A stretch of 64,000 nt of DNA from Orobanche coerulescens (lineage: Eukaryota; Streptophyta; Magnoliopsida; Lamiales; Orobanchaceae). Shown here one piece after another: positions 1 to 11,215 of this stretch (position 1 is the stretch's first letter; each line of letters begins with the position of its first letter). Location: the NCBI GenBank assembly GCA_033398695.1, contig CM065814.1, positions 16,426,358-16,490,357 on the forward strand, in the 5' to 3' direction. The notes under the pieces are model-generated. The model saw only the letters and a list, made by a program, of their open reading frames with translations, did not search any database and was not told where the DNA came from. The position numbers and the translations under genes are program-made.

Positions 1-2190
1 TCCTTCTCCGTTGTGGCATAATTTCTTTGGGCGTCATCGAGTGTTCGGCTTGCATAGTATATGACATGGAACACCTTCCCTCGTCTCTGCCCCAAAACAG
101 CCCCAATGGCAAAGTCGCTAGCATCGCACATTAGTTCGAACGGAAGGTCCCAATCCGGAGCGACTATCACCGGTGCCGTGCTTAGAGCTTTCTTCAAAGA
201 ACTCGAAACTTTCTTTAAAAGACTCGTCGAAAGTAAATGGGACATCTTTCATGAGTAAATTGCACAGCGGCTTCGTGATCTTTGAAAAATCCTTAATAAA
301 TCGGCGATAGAAACCGGCATGTCCCAAAAAACTCCTAATCCCCTTGACCGAAGTGGGTGGAGGCATCTTCTCAGTTGTCTCAATTTTCGCTCGGTCGACT
401 TCAATTCCATGTGAGGATATTCGATGGCCAAGCACAATGCCCTCCTGCACCATAAAATGACACTTCTCCCAATTCAAGACTAAATTGGTCTCTTCGCATC
501 TTCGCAAGACTTTCTGCAAATTTTCCAAACAAATGTCAAATGAATCTCCAAAAACAGAAAAATCATCCATAAAAATCTCAATACATTGCTCTACCATGTC
601 AGAAAAAATAGCCGTCATACACCTTTGAAAAGTAGCCGGCGCATTACACAATCCAAAAGGCATGCGCCTATAAGCGAAAATGCCGTAAGGACATGTAAAC
701 GTCGTTTTCTCTTGGTCTTCGGGGGCTATGTAAATCTGATTATACCCCGAATAACCATCGAGAAAGCAATAGAAATCGTGTCCGGCTAATCTATCTAACA
801 TCTGATCAATAAAGGGCAAGGGGAAATGATCTTTTCTAGTGGCCTTATTTAATTTCCTATAATCTATGCACATACGCCACCCCGTAACAATCCTGGTCGG
901 AATTAATTCATTATTATCATTTTGAACAACTGTTATCCCACCCTTTTTCGATACAACTTGAACCGGACTTACCCACTTACTATCAGAAATTGGAAAGATC
1001 ATACCTGCGTCGAGGAGTTTTAAAACCTCGACTTTTACCACCTCCTTCATGTTAGGATTCAGCCGGCGTTGATGCTCCACGGATGGTTTGTAGTCTTCCT
1101 CCATCAAGATCTTGTGCATGCAAATCGATGGGCTGATTCCCTTAATATCCGCAATAGACCATCCAAGAGCAGATTTGTATTCCCTCAAAACTCTTAATAA
1201 TTTTGCCTCTTGATCTCCTGCTAAAGTGGCCGAAAGAATAACTGGAAGGGAGTTGTCGGTCCCCAGGAATGCATATTTCAAATGAGGTGGCAGCTTTTTG
1301 AGTTCCAACTTTGGAGGTTTTTCAATCGATGGGATCGATCGAGTTAGTGAACTTCCTAGCTCCTCGAATGGTTTATGAATAAAAATTGGCGGGGAAGCAT
1401 CCATGTGTCGTACGTAGGCTGCATGCTCTCCATTTGGTTCGGAAACAGCCCCAATCAAAACGGATTCCAATGGATCGGGTGGATAACTTTCTCGAAAAGT
1501 TCTACTCACGCACGAGTCAATGACGTCAACTTGGAAACAATTTTCAGCGTCACTTGGATATTTTACGGATCGAAAAATATTGAATGTTACTTGCTCCTCT
1601 TGAACACGCAAAGTCAGCTTTCCATTTTCCACATCAATCAACGTTCGGCCTGTTGCCAAAAATGGTCTTCCCAAAATAATTGGGATATATTGGTCTTCTT
1701 CCATGTCAAGTACGATGAAATCGGCCGGAAAAATGAACTTATCAACTTTGACTAAAACGTCCTCTATCACACCCCTCGGATATTTGATGGATCTATCGGC
1801 CAATTGTAGAGAGACTGTCGTCGGCTTGGCTTCCCCAATCTCCAGCTTTTTAAAAATAGAAAGGGGCATAAGATTTATACTGGCCCCGAGATCGCATAGG
1901 GCTCTTTCAAAAGATGAATTTCCGATGATGCAAGGGATGGTGAAACTTCCCGGATCTCTCAATTTAGGTGGGAGTTTCTTTTGTAAAATAGCGCTGCACT
2001 CTTCCGTTAAAGCGACCGTCTCATATTCCTCGAGCTTTCGTTTATTGGATAAGATCTCTTTCATGAACTTGACGTAACTAGGCATCTGTTCCAATGCGTC
2101 GGCGAACGGAATGTTTATGTGCAATTTCTTGAAGACGTCGAGGAATTTTGAAAACTGCTTGTCCAGTTTTTGCTTTTAAATATTTGTGGG
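1..2190 (-). pseudogene. pol: Athila-like pol: aspartic protease, reverse transcriptase, start of RNase H (frameshifted)
   Basis: The longest open stretch (2124-118, 668 codons) carries an aspartic protease with CDLGASINLMPLSIFKKL (about 1875-1825), then a reverse transcriptase with SKWVSPVQVVSKKGG, the WRMCIDYRKLNKATRKDHFPLPF block and the catalytic FMDD motif (near 570). The connection region LGHAGFYRRFIKDFSKITKPL follows. Near 195-205 the frame is lost: the RNase H start (VIVAPDWD..., then CDASDFAIGAVLGQ) continues in another frame to the window edge, consistent with a 1-nt indel. A second break lies near 2165-2195, where pol and gag, normally one reading frame in this lineage, are in different frames. 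In an active element the product would be cut from a Gag-Pol polyprotein and would copy the RNA in the particle. Integrase would be to the left of the window. Confidence 0.88.
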
Positions 2191-3693
2191 AATGGAATTT
2201 GAGGAGTGGGTGAGTAGTCGATACTTCCTTTGGCTTAGGCGTCTCATCCTTTTCCTTCTCGCTCGCTCGATCACGCTCTTTGTCATTAATAGGCTGCCCT
2301 TTCAACTCCTTTCCGCTTCGTAATTCGATCGCTTGCACATTTTCCTTGGATTTCACTTCGGCTGCGTTGGGGGCTGCACCTAGAGACCGAGAAGACAATA
2401 AATTAGCAATCTGCCCCATTTGTGTTTCTAGATTTCGGATGGAGGTCGAATGATTTTGGAGAGTCGTCTCGGTGCGGGTCATGAATTGGCTTGTGTTAGC
2501 CGCCAATTGAGCAAGAGCATCTTCCAAAGATACCTTTGGTGATTGAGGGGGCTGCGCGAAGTGAGGTTGTGGAGGCTTCATAGCTTGCCCATTTCTCCAT
2601 GGAAAATTTTGTTGATTCCGCCACCCTTGATTATAAGTGCTGGGGTAAAAATTGATTTGTCGATTTCCATTGGTCACAAATTGAGCTTGCTCCATCTGAT
2701 GTTGCTCGAACGGATTTCCAACTTGACATTCCGCGCTCGGGTGTGATCCGTTACACCAATTGCATGTTTCAATGGTAACGGGGGCTGGTGTGTGCGAAAA
2801 TGCCTGGAGCTGTTGTGTCAAAGCGGCGACTTGAGCTGACAAGGTGGAGATCGGATCATTGCTTGAAACTTCCATGACTCTCTTTGGTGTCAATCTTTCC
2901 GATGGCCATTGGTATGCGTTTTCGGCCATATCTTCCAAAAGCACGTGTGCCTCGGCCATAGATTTTCCCATGAATGTCCCACCAGAGGCCGCATCCACTA
3001 GAGTGCGTGTAGAAGCACTCAAACCATTATAGAACGTATGAAGCTGAAGCCAATCAGGAATGCCGTGATGAGGGCATCTTCGTAGCAATTCTTTATATCG
3101 CTCCCACGCCTCGTGGAGCGATTCCATATCGTACTGGGCAAAAGTGGTTATCTCGTTTCTCAACCTCGCCGTCTTAGCTGGTGGAAAAAATTTGGCAAGG
3201 AAGGCTTGCGCTAACCTCTCCCATGTTGTAATCGACCCCGGCGGTAAGGAATTTAACCAAAACTTTGCTTTGTCCCTCAACGAGAAAGGGAAAAGCCTCA
3301 ATCGGATGGCATCGTCGGTGACACCATTAGTTTTGAATGTATCGCATATCTCAAGGAAAGAAGCAATGTGGGCATTCGGGTCGTCCTTCGGCAGTCCACA
3401 GAATGGGCTCGCCTGCACCATCTGAATAATGGCGGGCTTGATCTCAAAATTATTAGCTTGGATAGTAGGACGCCGAATTCCCGAAAAATTAGCGTTGACC
3501 TGCGGCATGGCATAATCTCGAAGAGCTAGTTCCGGTTGAACTTGCCGCCTTGGTTGTCTCCTCCTTGGATTTCTATATTCTCGGCCATGTTGACCGTCGT
3601 CTGCAACTCTCTTTTCTCCTTTTTGTTCCTTCTTAGCGTGCGCTCGAGCTCGGTATCCAAAGGTAGTAGGCCTTCGTTACCGAGTCTTCTCAT
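2078..3693 (-). pseudogene. gag: Athila-like gag (retrotransposon capsid protein), frameshifted
   Basis: A 476-codon open frame (3508-2078) holds the retrotrans_gag core: PIIQ-like helix FEIKPAIIQMVQ, then FCGLPKDDPNAHIASFLEIC, FWLNSLPPGSITTWERLAQAFLAKFFPP and EAWERYKELLRRCPHHGIPDWLQLHTFYNGL. A single CX2C-type knuckle remnant (CNWCNGSHPSAEC) and a glutamine-rich C-terminal part follow. The likely ATG is at 3693, starting a stretch with MRRLGNEGLLPLDTELER. That stretch runs into a stop at about 3529 and is out of frame with the main block, so a frameshift lies near 3545. The 3' end is also out of frame with pol. The protein would form the virus-like particle in the cytoplasm. The short region 3694-3807 is untranslated leader. 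Confidence 0.85.
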
Positions 3694-3807
3694 GCACAAC
3701 ACGAAAGGTCCTGAAAGGAAAAATAAATAAACGAAATTAAATACACAAAAATAAAAATAAAACGTTCAAATTAAGACTGGAAATACTTAAATCGATATTA
3801 GAAAATT

Positions 3808-3826
3808 TGGTCCCGACACGGCGCCA
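3808..3826 (-). other. Primer-binding site of the Athila-like element
   Basis: On the minus strand the bases read TGGCGCCGTGTCGGGACCA, six bases inside the LTR edge. The first eight bases match the 3' end expected for plant tRNA-Asp (TGGCGCCG...), the usual primer in Athila/Tat elements. Later bases match less well, and the tRNA assignment is from memory of the family. Confidence 0.75.
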
Positions 3827-4717
3827 AAAACTTGTTGCGATATTTCCTACACGCAAGTGCACGTCATCGTTTACAAGTAATAAAGTGATAAGTAGAGTAT
3901 CGTTCCCACGAGGATTGAATCTCTAACTACCGATTTTTTCGTATTCCAATTTTATCTGAACAATCGAATTTGGGTTTTGCGATTAATAACTAAAAGAAGT
4001 ACTAAAAGACTAAGCAGTAGAAAACAATATCTTGGATAAAAGAAATCAAATGATGAATAAGTCTAGGGTTCTGAATCCACCTTAGTTTATCCGAATTTAC
4101 TCTCGATTATCCGTAACAAATAATTTTCCCAATTTATTGAAGGCGGAGATTGCTAATATATTCTAGCGCCTCTCCCGAGGTCAATAGATTTATCTAAAGG
4201 CGAATAACGCACTCTATCCCTAGGTGAATTAATTCGTCGATAGGCAAAAAGCATGAAATCTCCTAAAGGCCACGTAGTTCCTATGAGTATATTCCTATCT
4301 CACAGAATAAAACGGTCCTCACCAATAGTTCCTCACCAAATCTCCTCTCCCGATTCGAAGTGAATGATTAAATCAATACAACTATTGGCCAGATAATTGC
4401 AAGCATTAAACTTAATTGGGAAAACTCAATAAAAAGGTAATAATTTGGATAATCTCAAACAATTCGTCAAAACAAAGGTTTCATCAAAACCCTAGATTAG
4501 GGCTTTAGCCTGACATACTAAAAACTGAAAATACAGAATAAATAAATGAAAGCATAAAATTCAAACGCAGATGAAGCTCGGATTCCTCCGTTCTTCAGCT
4601 TCCGCCTTCTGCCCTTGAATTCTTCTGCTTCCCTCTTCTTCTGCCGTCTCCAAGCTTAAGCTCTCAAAGGTTAAAAATCCCAAGATTCCAAGATGATTTA
4701 ATTAGGGTCTTAAACCC

Positions 4718-4725
4718 TATTTATA
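4718..4725 (-). promoter_or_regulatory. TATA box of the Athila-like LTR
   Basis: The minus strand reads CTATAAATAGGG, a near-consensus plant TATA box. It lies about 90 bp downstream of the nearest GC-rich palindrome and so marks the probable U3/R boundary 25-35 bp further along (near 4690). Confidence 0.7.
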
Positions 4726-4816
4726 GCTCAGCACATCAGCAAATCGCGTCCGTATTAGTCGGTCGAAAACTGGCTTCGAAACAGCTCAAAATCCGCGCGG
4801 GCATACACAAACCGCC

Positions 4817-4996
4817 AAGTGTGCCGCGGCACACTTAACCTGTGCCGCGGCACATCGCAAAAAGCTGAATGCCTGGGCGTTAATTAATTCTTCTGTGCCG
4901 CGGCTCACCTGGATCAGCGGCCTGCAGTACAGGTTACTCTGCCCTTCGGCTGGTGTCTTCCTGTGCCGCGGCTCAGCTTCCTTGTGCCGCGGCTCA
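4817..4996. promoter_or_regulatory. Cluster of five TGTGCCGCGGC(A/T)CA palindromes in U3
   Basis: Copies start at 4820, 4841, 4894, 4962 and 4983. The first is the centre of a perfect 20-bp palindrome (AAGTGTGCCGCGGCACACTT, 4817-4836), and the second is a perfect 14-mer. The other three carry one A-to-T change (GGCTCA) that breaks outer pairing but keeps the GCCGCGGC core. Start-to-start distances are 21, 53, 68 and 21 bp. They are upstream of the TATA box, where LTR enhancers normally sit. Protein binding is not shown; each copy is also rich in CpG and CHG methylation sites. Confidence 0.8.
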
Positions 4997-5397
4997 TCAT
5001 CCAGATTTGCCGTTTTCGCCCGTTTTGCCTCGTTTTAGCTTCCGGACTTCAATTTCCTGTCAATCATACAAAATTAAGGCATTAAAAGCTCATTTAGACA
5101 ATTTCACTCATCAAAACACTACAAAATAATGATAAATAAGCGTATAAAAATACGCCTAACAGGTTCCGTTGATTCCGGCGGCCGGAGGTGGTTTTTGTCC
5201 GGAACGGACGGCGGAACGGAGGCTTGACATTCTTCCGGTGAAGAGTTGCAGGCGCAGATGGTGAAAACCGGCCATGAACGGAAACGGACCGGAGTTGGAC
5301 GAAGTCCGGCGGGTCAATTTTTTCCGGCGGCCGATTTCCGGCATGGGAGTTCTTTCGGACCTGGCCGATCGGCTCCTTCCTCTGGTAAGGTTTTATG

Positions 5398-5750
5398 TGT
5401 ATATATATATATGTTGTGTGTGTTAGGTGCAGTAATGTGTGTGTGCTACGTGATTTTGTGTGTGTGTGTTGTGTGTTCTGTGTATATATATATAATGTAT
5501 ATAAAGCTGTTATATATATATATATATATATGTGGTTGGTGTGTTTGGTTTGTGTGTTGTTATATATATATATATATATAGTGTGTAGGTATATATATAT
5601 AGTACAGTGACATGTATATATATATATATAATGTGTGTGTGCAGTGAGTATATATATATTTATATATATATATATATATAGATATTGTGAGTTGTATATA
5701 TATATGTGAAGTATGTATATTATATATATGTGTGTGTATACGGATAAATA
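5398..5750. repeat. TA/TG microsatellite tract inside the C LTR
   Basis: The tract is a mix of (TA)n and (TG)n runs with short unique spacers (TGTGCTACGTGATTTTG). The homologous tract in the other LTR is at 14988-15345. Run lengths differ between the two LTRs, as expected for slippage after insertion. Confidence 0.9.
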
Positions 5751-6140
5751 CGAGTATAGTATGTGTTCGTGTTGGAATCGGAGTTAGCTATTATGTTGTT
5801 TTCGGAGATATCGTGTTATCGAATGAATTGTATTTCATTCAAGGTTGTTCGGGTGCTTGTGATTGTCGGAGGACGCCGTTGATCGATTCGTGGTAGGACG
5901 TTGATCGTGGAAGGACTTTCTCGCCTTCGGTTTGAGGCAAGTTTTATACTTGTACTGGTCAATGAGATTAATGTTATCATGTATGTGTATGAATGTGTGT
6001 ATCATTCCGAGACTTGGTCTCTTTATGATTTTATTGATATCAGGGGATTGTTTGATACGATACCCTTCGGCAAATTATGCCAAATATTATTGTTGTTCGT
6101 AAATGGCCGATTTAAGGCATTGCGATACTTGTTGGTAATA

Positions 6141-6690
6141 TTGTTGTCGATAGCCGGTTCGCGGTATCGACATATCGATTGTTATTGTTGATTGATGTTT
6201 CTTCGAGATATTGTTGTCGATAGCCGGTTCGCGGCATCGACATATCGATTGTTGTTATTGATTGATGTTCCATCAAGATATTTTTTGTGAATCGTCGTTA
6301 TTGATATCAGTGTTTTTCTATTGATGTCGTTTTAGCCGATTGAAGGCATTGACGTATTCGATTATCATCTTCGTTATCGGTAACTGATTAAAGGTGCCGA
6401 GACATCCGTTGTATAATTGTTATCGGTTAACCGTTCTGAAGGTAATCGATATATTGAATTGGGATTATCAAAGATAATTCCCATCCGTTGTATAATTATT
6501 ATCGATTGTCCGCTCTAACGGTAATCGATATATTGAATTGGGATTATCAAACATAATTTCCACCCGTTGTCAAAAATATAATTCCCATCCGTTGTATAAT
6601 TGTTATCGATTGGCCATTCTACGGTAATCGAAGTATTGAATTGGGATTATCAACGATAATTCCCATCCGTTGAATTATTATTGTCGTGTT
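6141..6690 (+). repeat. Two families of short tandem repeats in the C LTR
   Basis: First, a unit of about 71 bp starting TTGTTGTCGATAGCC occurs twice (6141 and 6209). Then a unit of roughly 90 bp with CATCCGTTGTATAATT and GAATTGGGATTATCAA occurs about three times (6405-6680). The same arrays are in the 3' LTR at about 15749-16285. No coding potential is seen. Confidence 0.8.
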
Positions 6691-8129
6691 GACCGATTCA
6701 AGGCAGCACACTATTATTCTTGTGAACTCGGTAATTTTGTGATCTTTGAAGGTTGAGGATTTCCCGAACTGTTGTATTGTGATCGTTGTTCGTGTTAATC
6801 GGTCCTTAGGGATTTTGATCCCAGGATGGTTGTTTTGAATATTGTTGGTCGTGTCGATCTTTCATTATTCTTGTGTCATCGTTCACTTGGTGAGTCGTAT
6901 GATCTGTATTGGATGTGTTATCCTTTGAGTTTCGTTGTCATGTTGTATCGTGACATATCCGGAATCATATCTGCGTTCCGATTGGTTATTGTGTAGGATT
7001 TTTAGCCAGGCACACGATGGTCATGCGTGGATGTTTCCGCATTGGACCGTGCACACGAGACGTAGTTCATGAGGCTAATTAGGTACATTGTCCCACGTAT
7101 ATTTCTGGATTCCGTATACGGGGTGGACATGTGCACGGACACATTTCCGGATCGGGCGTACTGTGATGTCCATCATTGAGCCGTACAATTTTTGATCGTT
7201 CATAGTCCATGTTTGATTGGATGTGTTCGACGTGTTGTGATTGAGCGTTCATACGCCCGAGGGGTATGTTCGATGATCGAGTTTGTTTCTTTGAGATCTG
7301 TATTGTGATGATTTACAGGTGCTCGGCTTTCGTGCCACCGTGATATTTTGGCGGCTTCTGGCCGCTCGGCTTTCAGCCATCATGATATTTTGGCGGCTTC
7401 TACTGAGGGCTTTCGTGCCATTGTGATGTAACGGTATTTCCGTTGGAGCCTTCGGGCATTGTGATCCTTATTTATTTCAGCGTTGGATTGATTTACCTTC
7501 GGGTAATGTATTGTTTTGTTCTATATTGATGTTTCGCCGTTGGGCACATATGTTCTAACCTATTGAGCAGGTATTGATTGTATGCCATGGGCATAATATT
7601 CCACGAATGCTCGATTCTTACTTTGGTTTGTGAGCATCTCGTACTACCATTGTTGTACTATTTATTCTGCCTTTGGATGCATATCATGTTGTGCATGTAC
7701 TTGATATTCATTATCTTGGATGATGACCCGTAAGCGGAACATGTTTTCATGTTTTAGGTACTTGCGAGGAGAGGGTTGATACACAGGAGCATGACGATGA
7801 CGACGAGGCATTCGAGCGATACTAGTCCGAGATATTTTGGTGTTCATGTTGGCCAGACAGTTGGAGTACTCCAATTTTGTTCAGTCGTTGTCGTTTTGTA
7901 TTATCCGAGCAAGGCTCGTGTATGTTGTTGTATTTTTATTTTGGCCATGTAGGCCCATTCTTGCCGTTGAAATTCCATATCGGAATAGTATGTCGGACAT
8001 CATAGTAGGGTCTGTGATTTCCTATTTTGGTCAGTTTGTTGTATTTTAGTCGTGTTCGCCTAGTGGATCACCTGGTGTGGGGTCCACGGCACTGTAATAA
8101 CCCAATGGGATTGGGGGTGTTACAGAAGA

Positions 8130-8147
8130 TGGTATCAGAGAATTGGG
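8130..8147 (+). other. Primer-binding site of element C
   Basis: TGGTATCAGAGAATTGGG begins five bases after the LTR end at 8124. The first eleven bases match the 3' end of plant initiator tRNA-Met, the standard primer of Ty3 chromoviruses. From 8148 to 8583 the sequence is untranslated leader with no recognisable feature. Confidence 0.85.
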
Positions 8148-8583
8148 TTGTGAGATACCCTGGCTTGTGTGTTATGTGGCTCTACCAAGGCGGTAGTAGC
8201 GGGGCTGTCAGGTTATGACAATGCAGGATCGGGTTTTGTGAGTCGTGATAGTTGGACAACTGTATGAGTCATTCTTTCATCGAGTCGTCGTCAGTGAAGA
8301 CTAGTATCGCAAGACCTCGAAGCTTCGTATAACCTGTGTAAGGACTCTATTCTCTTTTATGTGCATACATTCATTATGTCATTGATTAAACATGTTTTGT
8401 TGACACTTGTATGTGACGATCGGGTGCGATTGATTTATGATTATTTGCTTTGGAGCGTGTGGGCTCTGTATCGGCTATGATTAGCGCGATCGATGTGATC
8501 GTTTATCTGTTGAGTATGTATTCTCGTGTTTGGCGTTGACCTAGCATTCTGGCCGTTGAGGCGTATTTGAGATGTGGTCATGA

Positions 8584-9510
8584 TTGAACGTTATTCTTTC
8601 AGTCTGGAAGGAGGACGTGACAGAGGGGGTAGAGGCCGCAGAGTGGGCCGACACCCGAAACCTCGTACCAATAATTTGGGGGCTAACGAATCATTTTCGG
8701 AGTTGTGCTCGAGAACCCACCGATCGTGATTGTGTTTGGATCGAGTTCAAGACTCTCATGTTAGAGAGGTATTATCCGGCTCCCCTTCGTGAAGCCAAGT
8801 TGTCGGAGGTTTTGAACCCCGAATCCGTCGAGGACGAGGGTGTTATTGTTATTGCTGAGAAGTTTCAAGGACTTCTTCAGTTTACTTCATCTGTTATCCG
8901 TACTGAGGCGGATAAGATCAAGTATTTTAACAAGAGGTTGAACCCGCGGTTGAGAATGCAGTTGTTCAATCACAATTGTAGTTCACTTGGCGAATTCATC
9001 GAGAAGGCTCTTAGAGCAGAGTTTTCGATCAAGGAGCTTACTCAGAAGGATCCTTCAGTATCTTCTGGTGAGAGGACTAGGATGCCGATTCGTTCAGAGG
9101 GACATCGAGCTCCGACGTCCAGGAGGTCGTCTTCTAGTCGTCCTCGTGCTGGGAAAGCATTTTCTTCTCAGGCGACGAGTTCGACTGTTGTTTGTTTTAA
9201 TTGTGATTCAGCGGGGCATGTGAGTACTTGATCTACGGTGCCAGCTATTATTTATTTTCTGTGTGGGAGGCAGGGACACCTTCAGAATACTGCATGAGTT
9301 CTAGTGCCAGTAGGTCTCGAGAGAGCTCATGGGCCTCGAGAGATTTTGTCACTTCAGTCCGTACTTCATCCAAGGGGTCATATCGGGCTTCGGGAGCCAG
9401 AGGTATGGACACCCGAGGGGGAGTAGCGAGTTCAGATTTGTGTTTTCCTCGAGTCGATGGGATCGAGGAACTCGATGATCTAGAGGATGTGGATTTCGGG
9501 TACATTTGAG
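8584..9510 (+). pseudogene. gag: Element C gag remnant (Ty3-type capsid, zinc knuckle)
   Basis: Open from 8584 to 9231 (215 codons), with a retrotrans_gag-like core: CVWIEFKTLMLERYYPAPLR, EAKLSEVLNPE, FQGLLQFTS, and LNPRLRMQL. A serine/arginine-rich linker and the start of a zinc knuckle, CFNCDSAGH, follow. The frame stops at 9229-9231 inside that knuckle. A second knuckle relic (FLCGRQGHLQN) is readable in another frame near 9257-9290, so at least one indel and one stop have accumulated. There is no in-frame ATG with a good context at the expected distance from the PBS, so the true start is probably lost. The length is near that of the N-terminal Gag of chromoviruses. Function would have been particle assembly. 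Confidence 0.75.
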
Positions 9511-10033
9511 ATGTAGCCTTGATTTGTATTTTCCTTGTCTCTCGGATTGATGTTTGACTCGGTCTGTATTTTAATATTGAGGTTGTGAACCATTTATTAT
9601 TGATCTATCTTGTAATCATTGTATCTGAGAATCTTGACACTTGAGTCATTTGATGTGATTTTCTTTCCTTTTGGTCCTGTACCCAAGATTTTTGTGATGA
9701 TCTGGGTAATCGTTCATTGTGATTCGAGACATTAAGTCGTGAGGACTTGGGTGCGTGATTGATATGGTCCCGAGGACTATTCGTGCGTTGTTATTTTCTT
9801 TTTGGTGCGACTTCCTGGCTGGTCTCTAGCAGGAGAGTCATGATTCGGCTAATCTCGCACTTGGTTGAGTGTCTTTATCACTTGATTTTTTTCGCCTTGT
9901 TCAGGCAGAGGAGACGTGGGGACCCGCAGGGTCGGCCCAGTTGCTCAGGCAAATTGCTCGTATTGAGGAGTATTCCTGGAGATGTTGTTTTCTTATCCTG
10001 ATGGATAGTCCGTGCCCCGACTTGTGCACTCTG
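9511..10033 (+). other. Non-coding interior of element C
   Basis: This is T-rich sequence between the gag relic and the PPT. I find no protease, RT or integrase motif in any frame. It may be rearranged remains of pol too decayed to read. Confidence 0.6.
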
Positions 10034-10069
10034 AGTTTCGAGGACGAAACTATTTTTAAGGGGGGAGTA
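10034..10069 (+). promoter_or_regulatory. PPT with upstream hairpin, element C
   Basis: AGTTTCG-AGGA-CGAAACT (10034-10051) is a 7-bp inverted repeat with a 4-nt loop. Six bases later comes the polypurine tract AAGGGGGGAGTA (10058-10069), directly abutting the 3' LTR at 10070. The PPT primes plus-strand DNA synthesis. The same hairpin lies next to the PPT of A (29779-29793) and B (23371-23389). Confidence 0.8.
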
Positions 10070-10276
10070 TGTAATATCCGGGGGTAATTTTTTTTTCGTG
10101 TTACTGTTGGGTTGTACGTATTCATTTGGAATTGTACAAGTGTTGTTGTTTGGGCCGATACAATGTATATTGTATTAGAATATTTCGGGATCGAAATATT
10201 TATACTGGACGACGGTTTGGTTTCGTCGTTTGGTTGTTGCTTGGCGAGTTTGGAATTTTGGCTAAGTTTATAGCTA

Positions 10277-10358
10277 TAGCGTACGCTACCTGTGTAGCAT
10301 TACGTACGCTAATTTGTTGCGATTACGTACGTTACGTCCTGAGGTTTTCGTACGTAAT
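10277..10358. promoter_or_regulatory. U3 palindromes TAGCGTACGCTA / TTACGTACGC / TTACGTACGTTA in the C LTR
   Basis: Four related sites lie within 82 bp: TAGCGTACGCTA (10277-10288, perfect palindrome), TTACGTACGCTAA (10300-10312), TTACGTACGTTA (10323-10334) and TCGTACGTAATGC (near 10348). They are about 65 bp upstream of the first long TA run (10424), which may serve as the TATA region. All share a CG-YA-CG core with the clusters in the other LTR families here. Confidence 0.75.
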
Positions 10359-10420
10359 GCGTGGTAGGTGGTGAGAACTTTCCTCGTGATCAACTTTCGG
10401 GGCGAGGGTATCTTTGGGGT

Positions 10421-10423
<3 letters not shown>

Positions 10424-10463
<40 letters not shown>

Positions 10464-10531
10464 CTTGTGAATGTATCTCATCTTTTCACTTTTGATTCCC
10501 TCCCTCACGTGGGTTATCCCTCTCCCTCATG

Positions 10532-10565
<34 letters not shown>
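10424..10565. repeat. Two (TA)n runs flanking a short unique block at the MULE insertion point
   Basis: Runs at about 10424-10462 and 10541-10565 enclose unique sequence. On the other side of the MULE the run continues at 14274-14331. The MULE therefore landed in a TA repeat, which hides the exact target-site duplication. Confidence 0.8.
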
Positions 10566-10567
<2 letters not shown>

Positions 10568-10568
<1 letters not shown>

Positions 10569-10843
10569 GGAGGGGATCCCTTACCCTCTTAAAAAACCCA
10601 CTAATAGACCACTTACCTTGACCATTAGATTATATGGTTTGGATGGCGGGGATGAAATCAAATTAACTGTTTTTTTAAAAAAAAAAAAAAATCTCCCCAC
10701 CGCTGGTCCCCCGCGCCCCTCCCTCTTTCCCCTTTTTCCTAAAGTCTTCCCATTCCCAAATCTTACTCTCTCTCTCCTCCCCTACCAAATCCCCATTATA
10801 ATTAAAAAAATCTCGAATAAAAAAAAAAAAAAAGACATTTGGT
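10568..10843 (+). repeat. Left terminal inverted repeat of the FAR1-type MULE
   Basis: It pairs with 13994-14272. Shared blocks include CTTAAAAAACCCACTAATAG, GACCACTTACCTTGACCATT and AATCAAATTAACTG, then a poly-A/T run and a C-rich tract, ending at GACATTTGGT. Just inside, about 10848-10955 is a partial second copy of the inner TIR (ending again GACATTTGGT). The rest of 10956-11215 is AT-rich and non-coding. Confidence 0.85.
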
Positions 10844-11215
10844 GGGGATGAAATCCCCAAATCTCGCTCTCTCTCCTCCCCCTGCCAAATCCCTTGAAAA
10901 ATCCCCATTATAACTTTTTTAAAAAAATCCCTTAATAAAAACAAAGACATTTGGTTTCCAGAAATAAATCACTGAATAAAAAAATTCCCGAATAAAAAAA
11001 TTCTTAAAATTTTAGAGTATAACTTTTTTCTTCTTGAAATCTCCGTAAATAAATACGCGGATATCCTCACTTTTTTCTTTGTTCCAGTTTCATTTGGTCG
11101 AAAATGAGCTAACATTAAAAATAAAATTACATTCAAATGAAATTGTTGCATACCAGAATATCAAGAGATTAAAACTTCAATCCAATTTAAAATACAAAAA
11201 CATAACAATGAGTTA

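Larger units (their letters stand above)
1..5161 (-). mobile_element. Athila-like Ty3 (Gypsy) retrotransposon, 5' part; 3' part lies outside the window
   Basis: Read on the minus strand the order is LTR, primer-binding site, gag, protease, reverse transcriptase, start of RNase H, then the window edge. The Gag type, the D-L-G-A protease motif and a PBS resembling the 3' end of tRNA-Asp fit the Athila/Tat lineage. The right edge at 5161/5162 is sharp: the LTR ends in ...CCTAACA and the next bases continue the LTR of element C, matched at 14741. It therefore inserted into C's 5' LTR. Its target-site duplication would be GGTTC-like at 5162, but the other copy is outside the window. The reading frames carry several frameshifts, so the copy is dead as a coding element. 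Confidence 0.9.
3833..5161 (-). repeat. 5' LTR of the Athila-like element (1329 bp)
   Basis: Minus-strand ends are TGTTAGGCGTATTTTTATAC... and ...ATATCGCAACA, that is 5'-TG...CA-3'. The PBS lies six bases beyond the CA end. U3 (right side) carries the palindrome cluster at 4817-4996 and a TATAAATA box; R/U5 (3833 to about 4700) is AT-rich with no coding potential. The partner LTR is outside the window, so LTR divergence cannot be judged. Confidence 0.88.
5162..8124 (+). repeat. 5' LTR of element C (3' three quarters only)
   Basis: The sequence matches 14741-17743 base for base over most of its length, including the TA/TG microsatellites, the tandem repeats at 6141-6690 and the ...GGGGGTGTTACA end. 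It starts abruptly at the Athila-like element. Short open frames in it are translations of microsatellite and are not genes. Confidence 0.88.

Noticed and set aside
5395..5610. Open frames of repeated Tyr-Ile and Cys-Val in the C LTR (also 14853-15432)
   Set aside because: Translations of TA and TG microsatellites whose length differs between the two LTRs.
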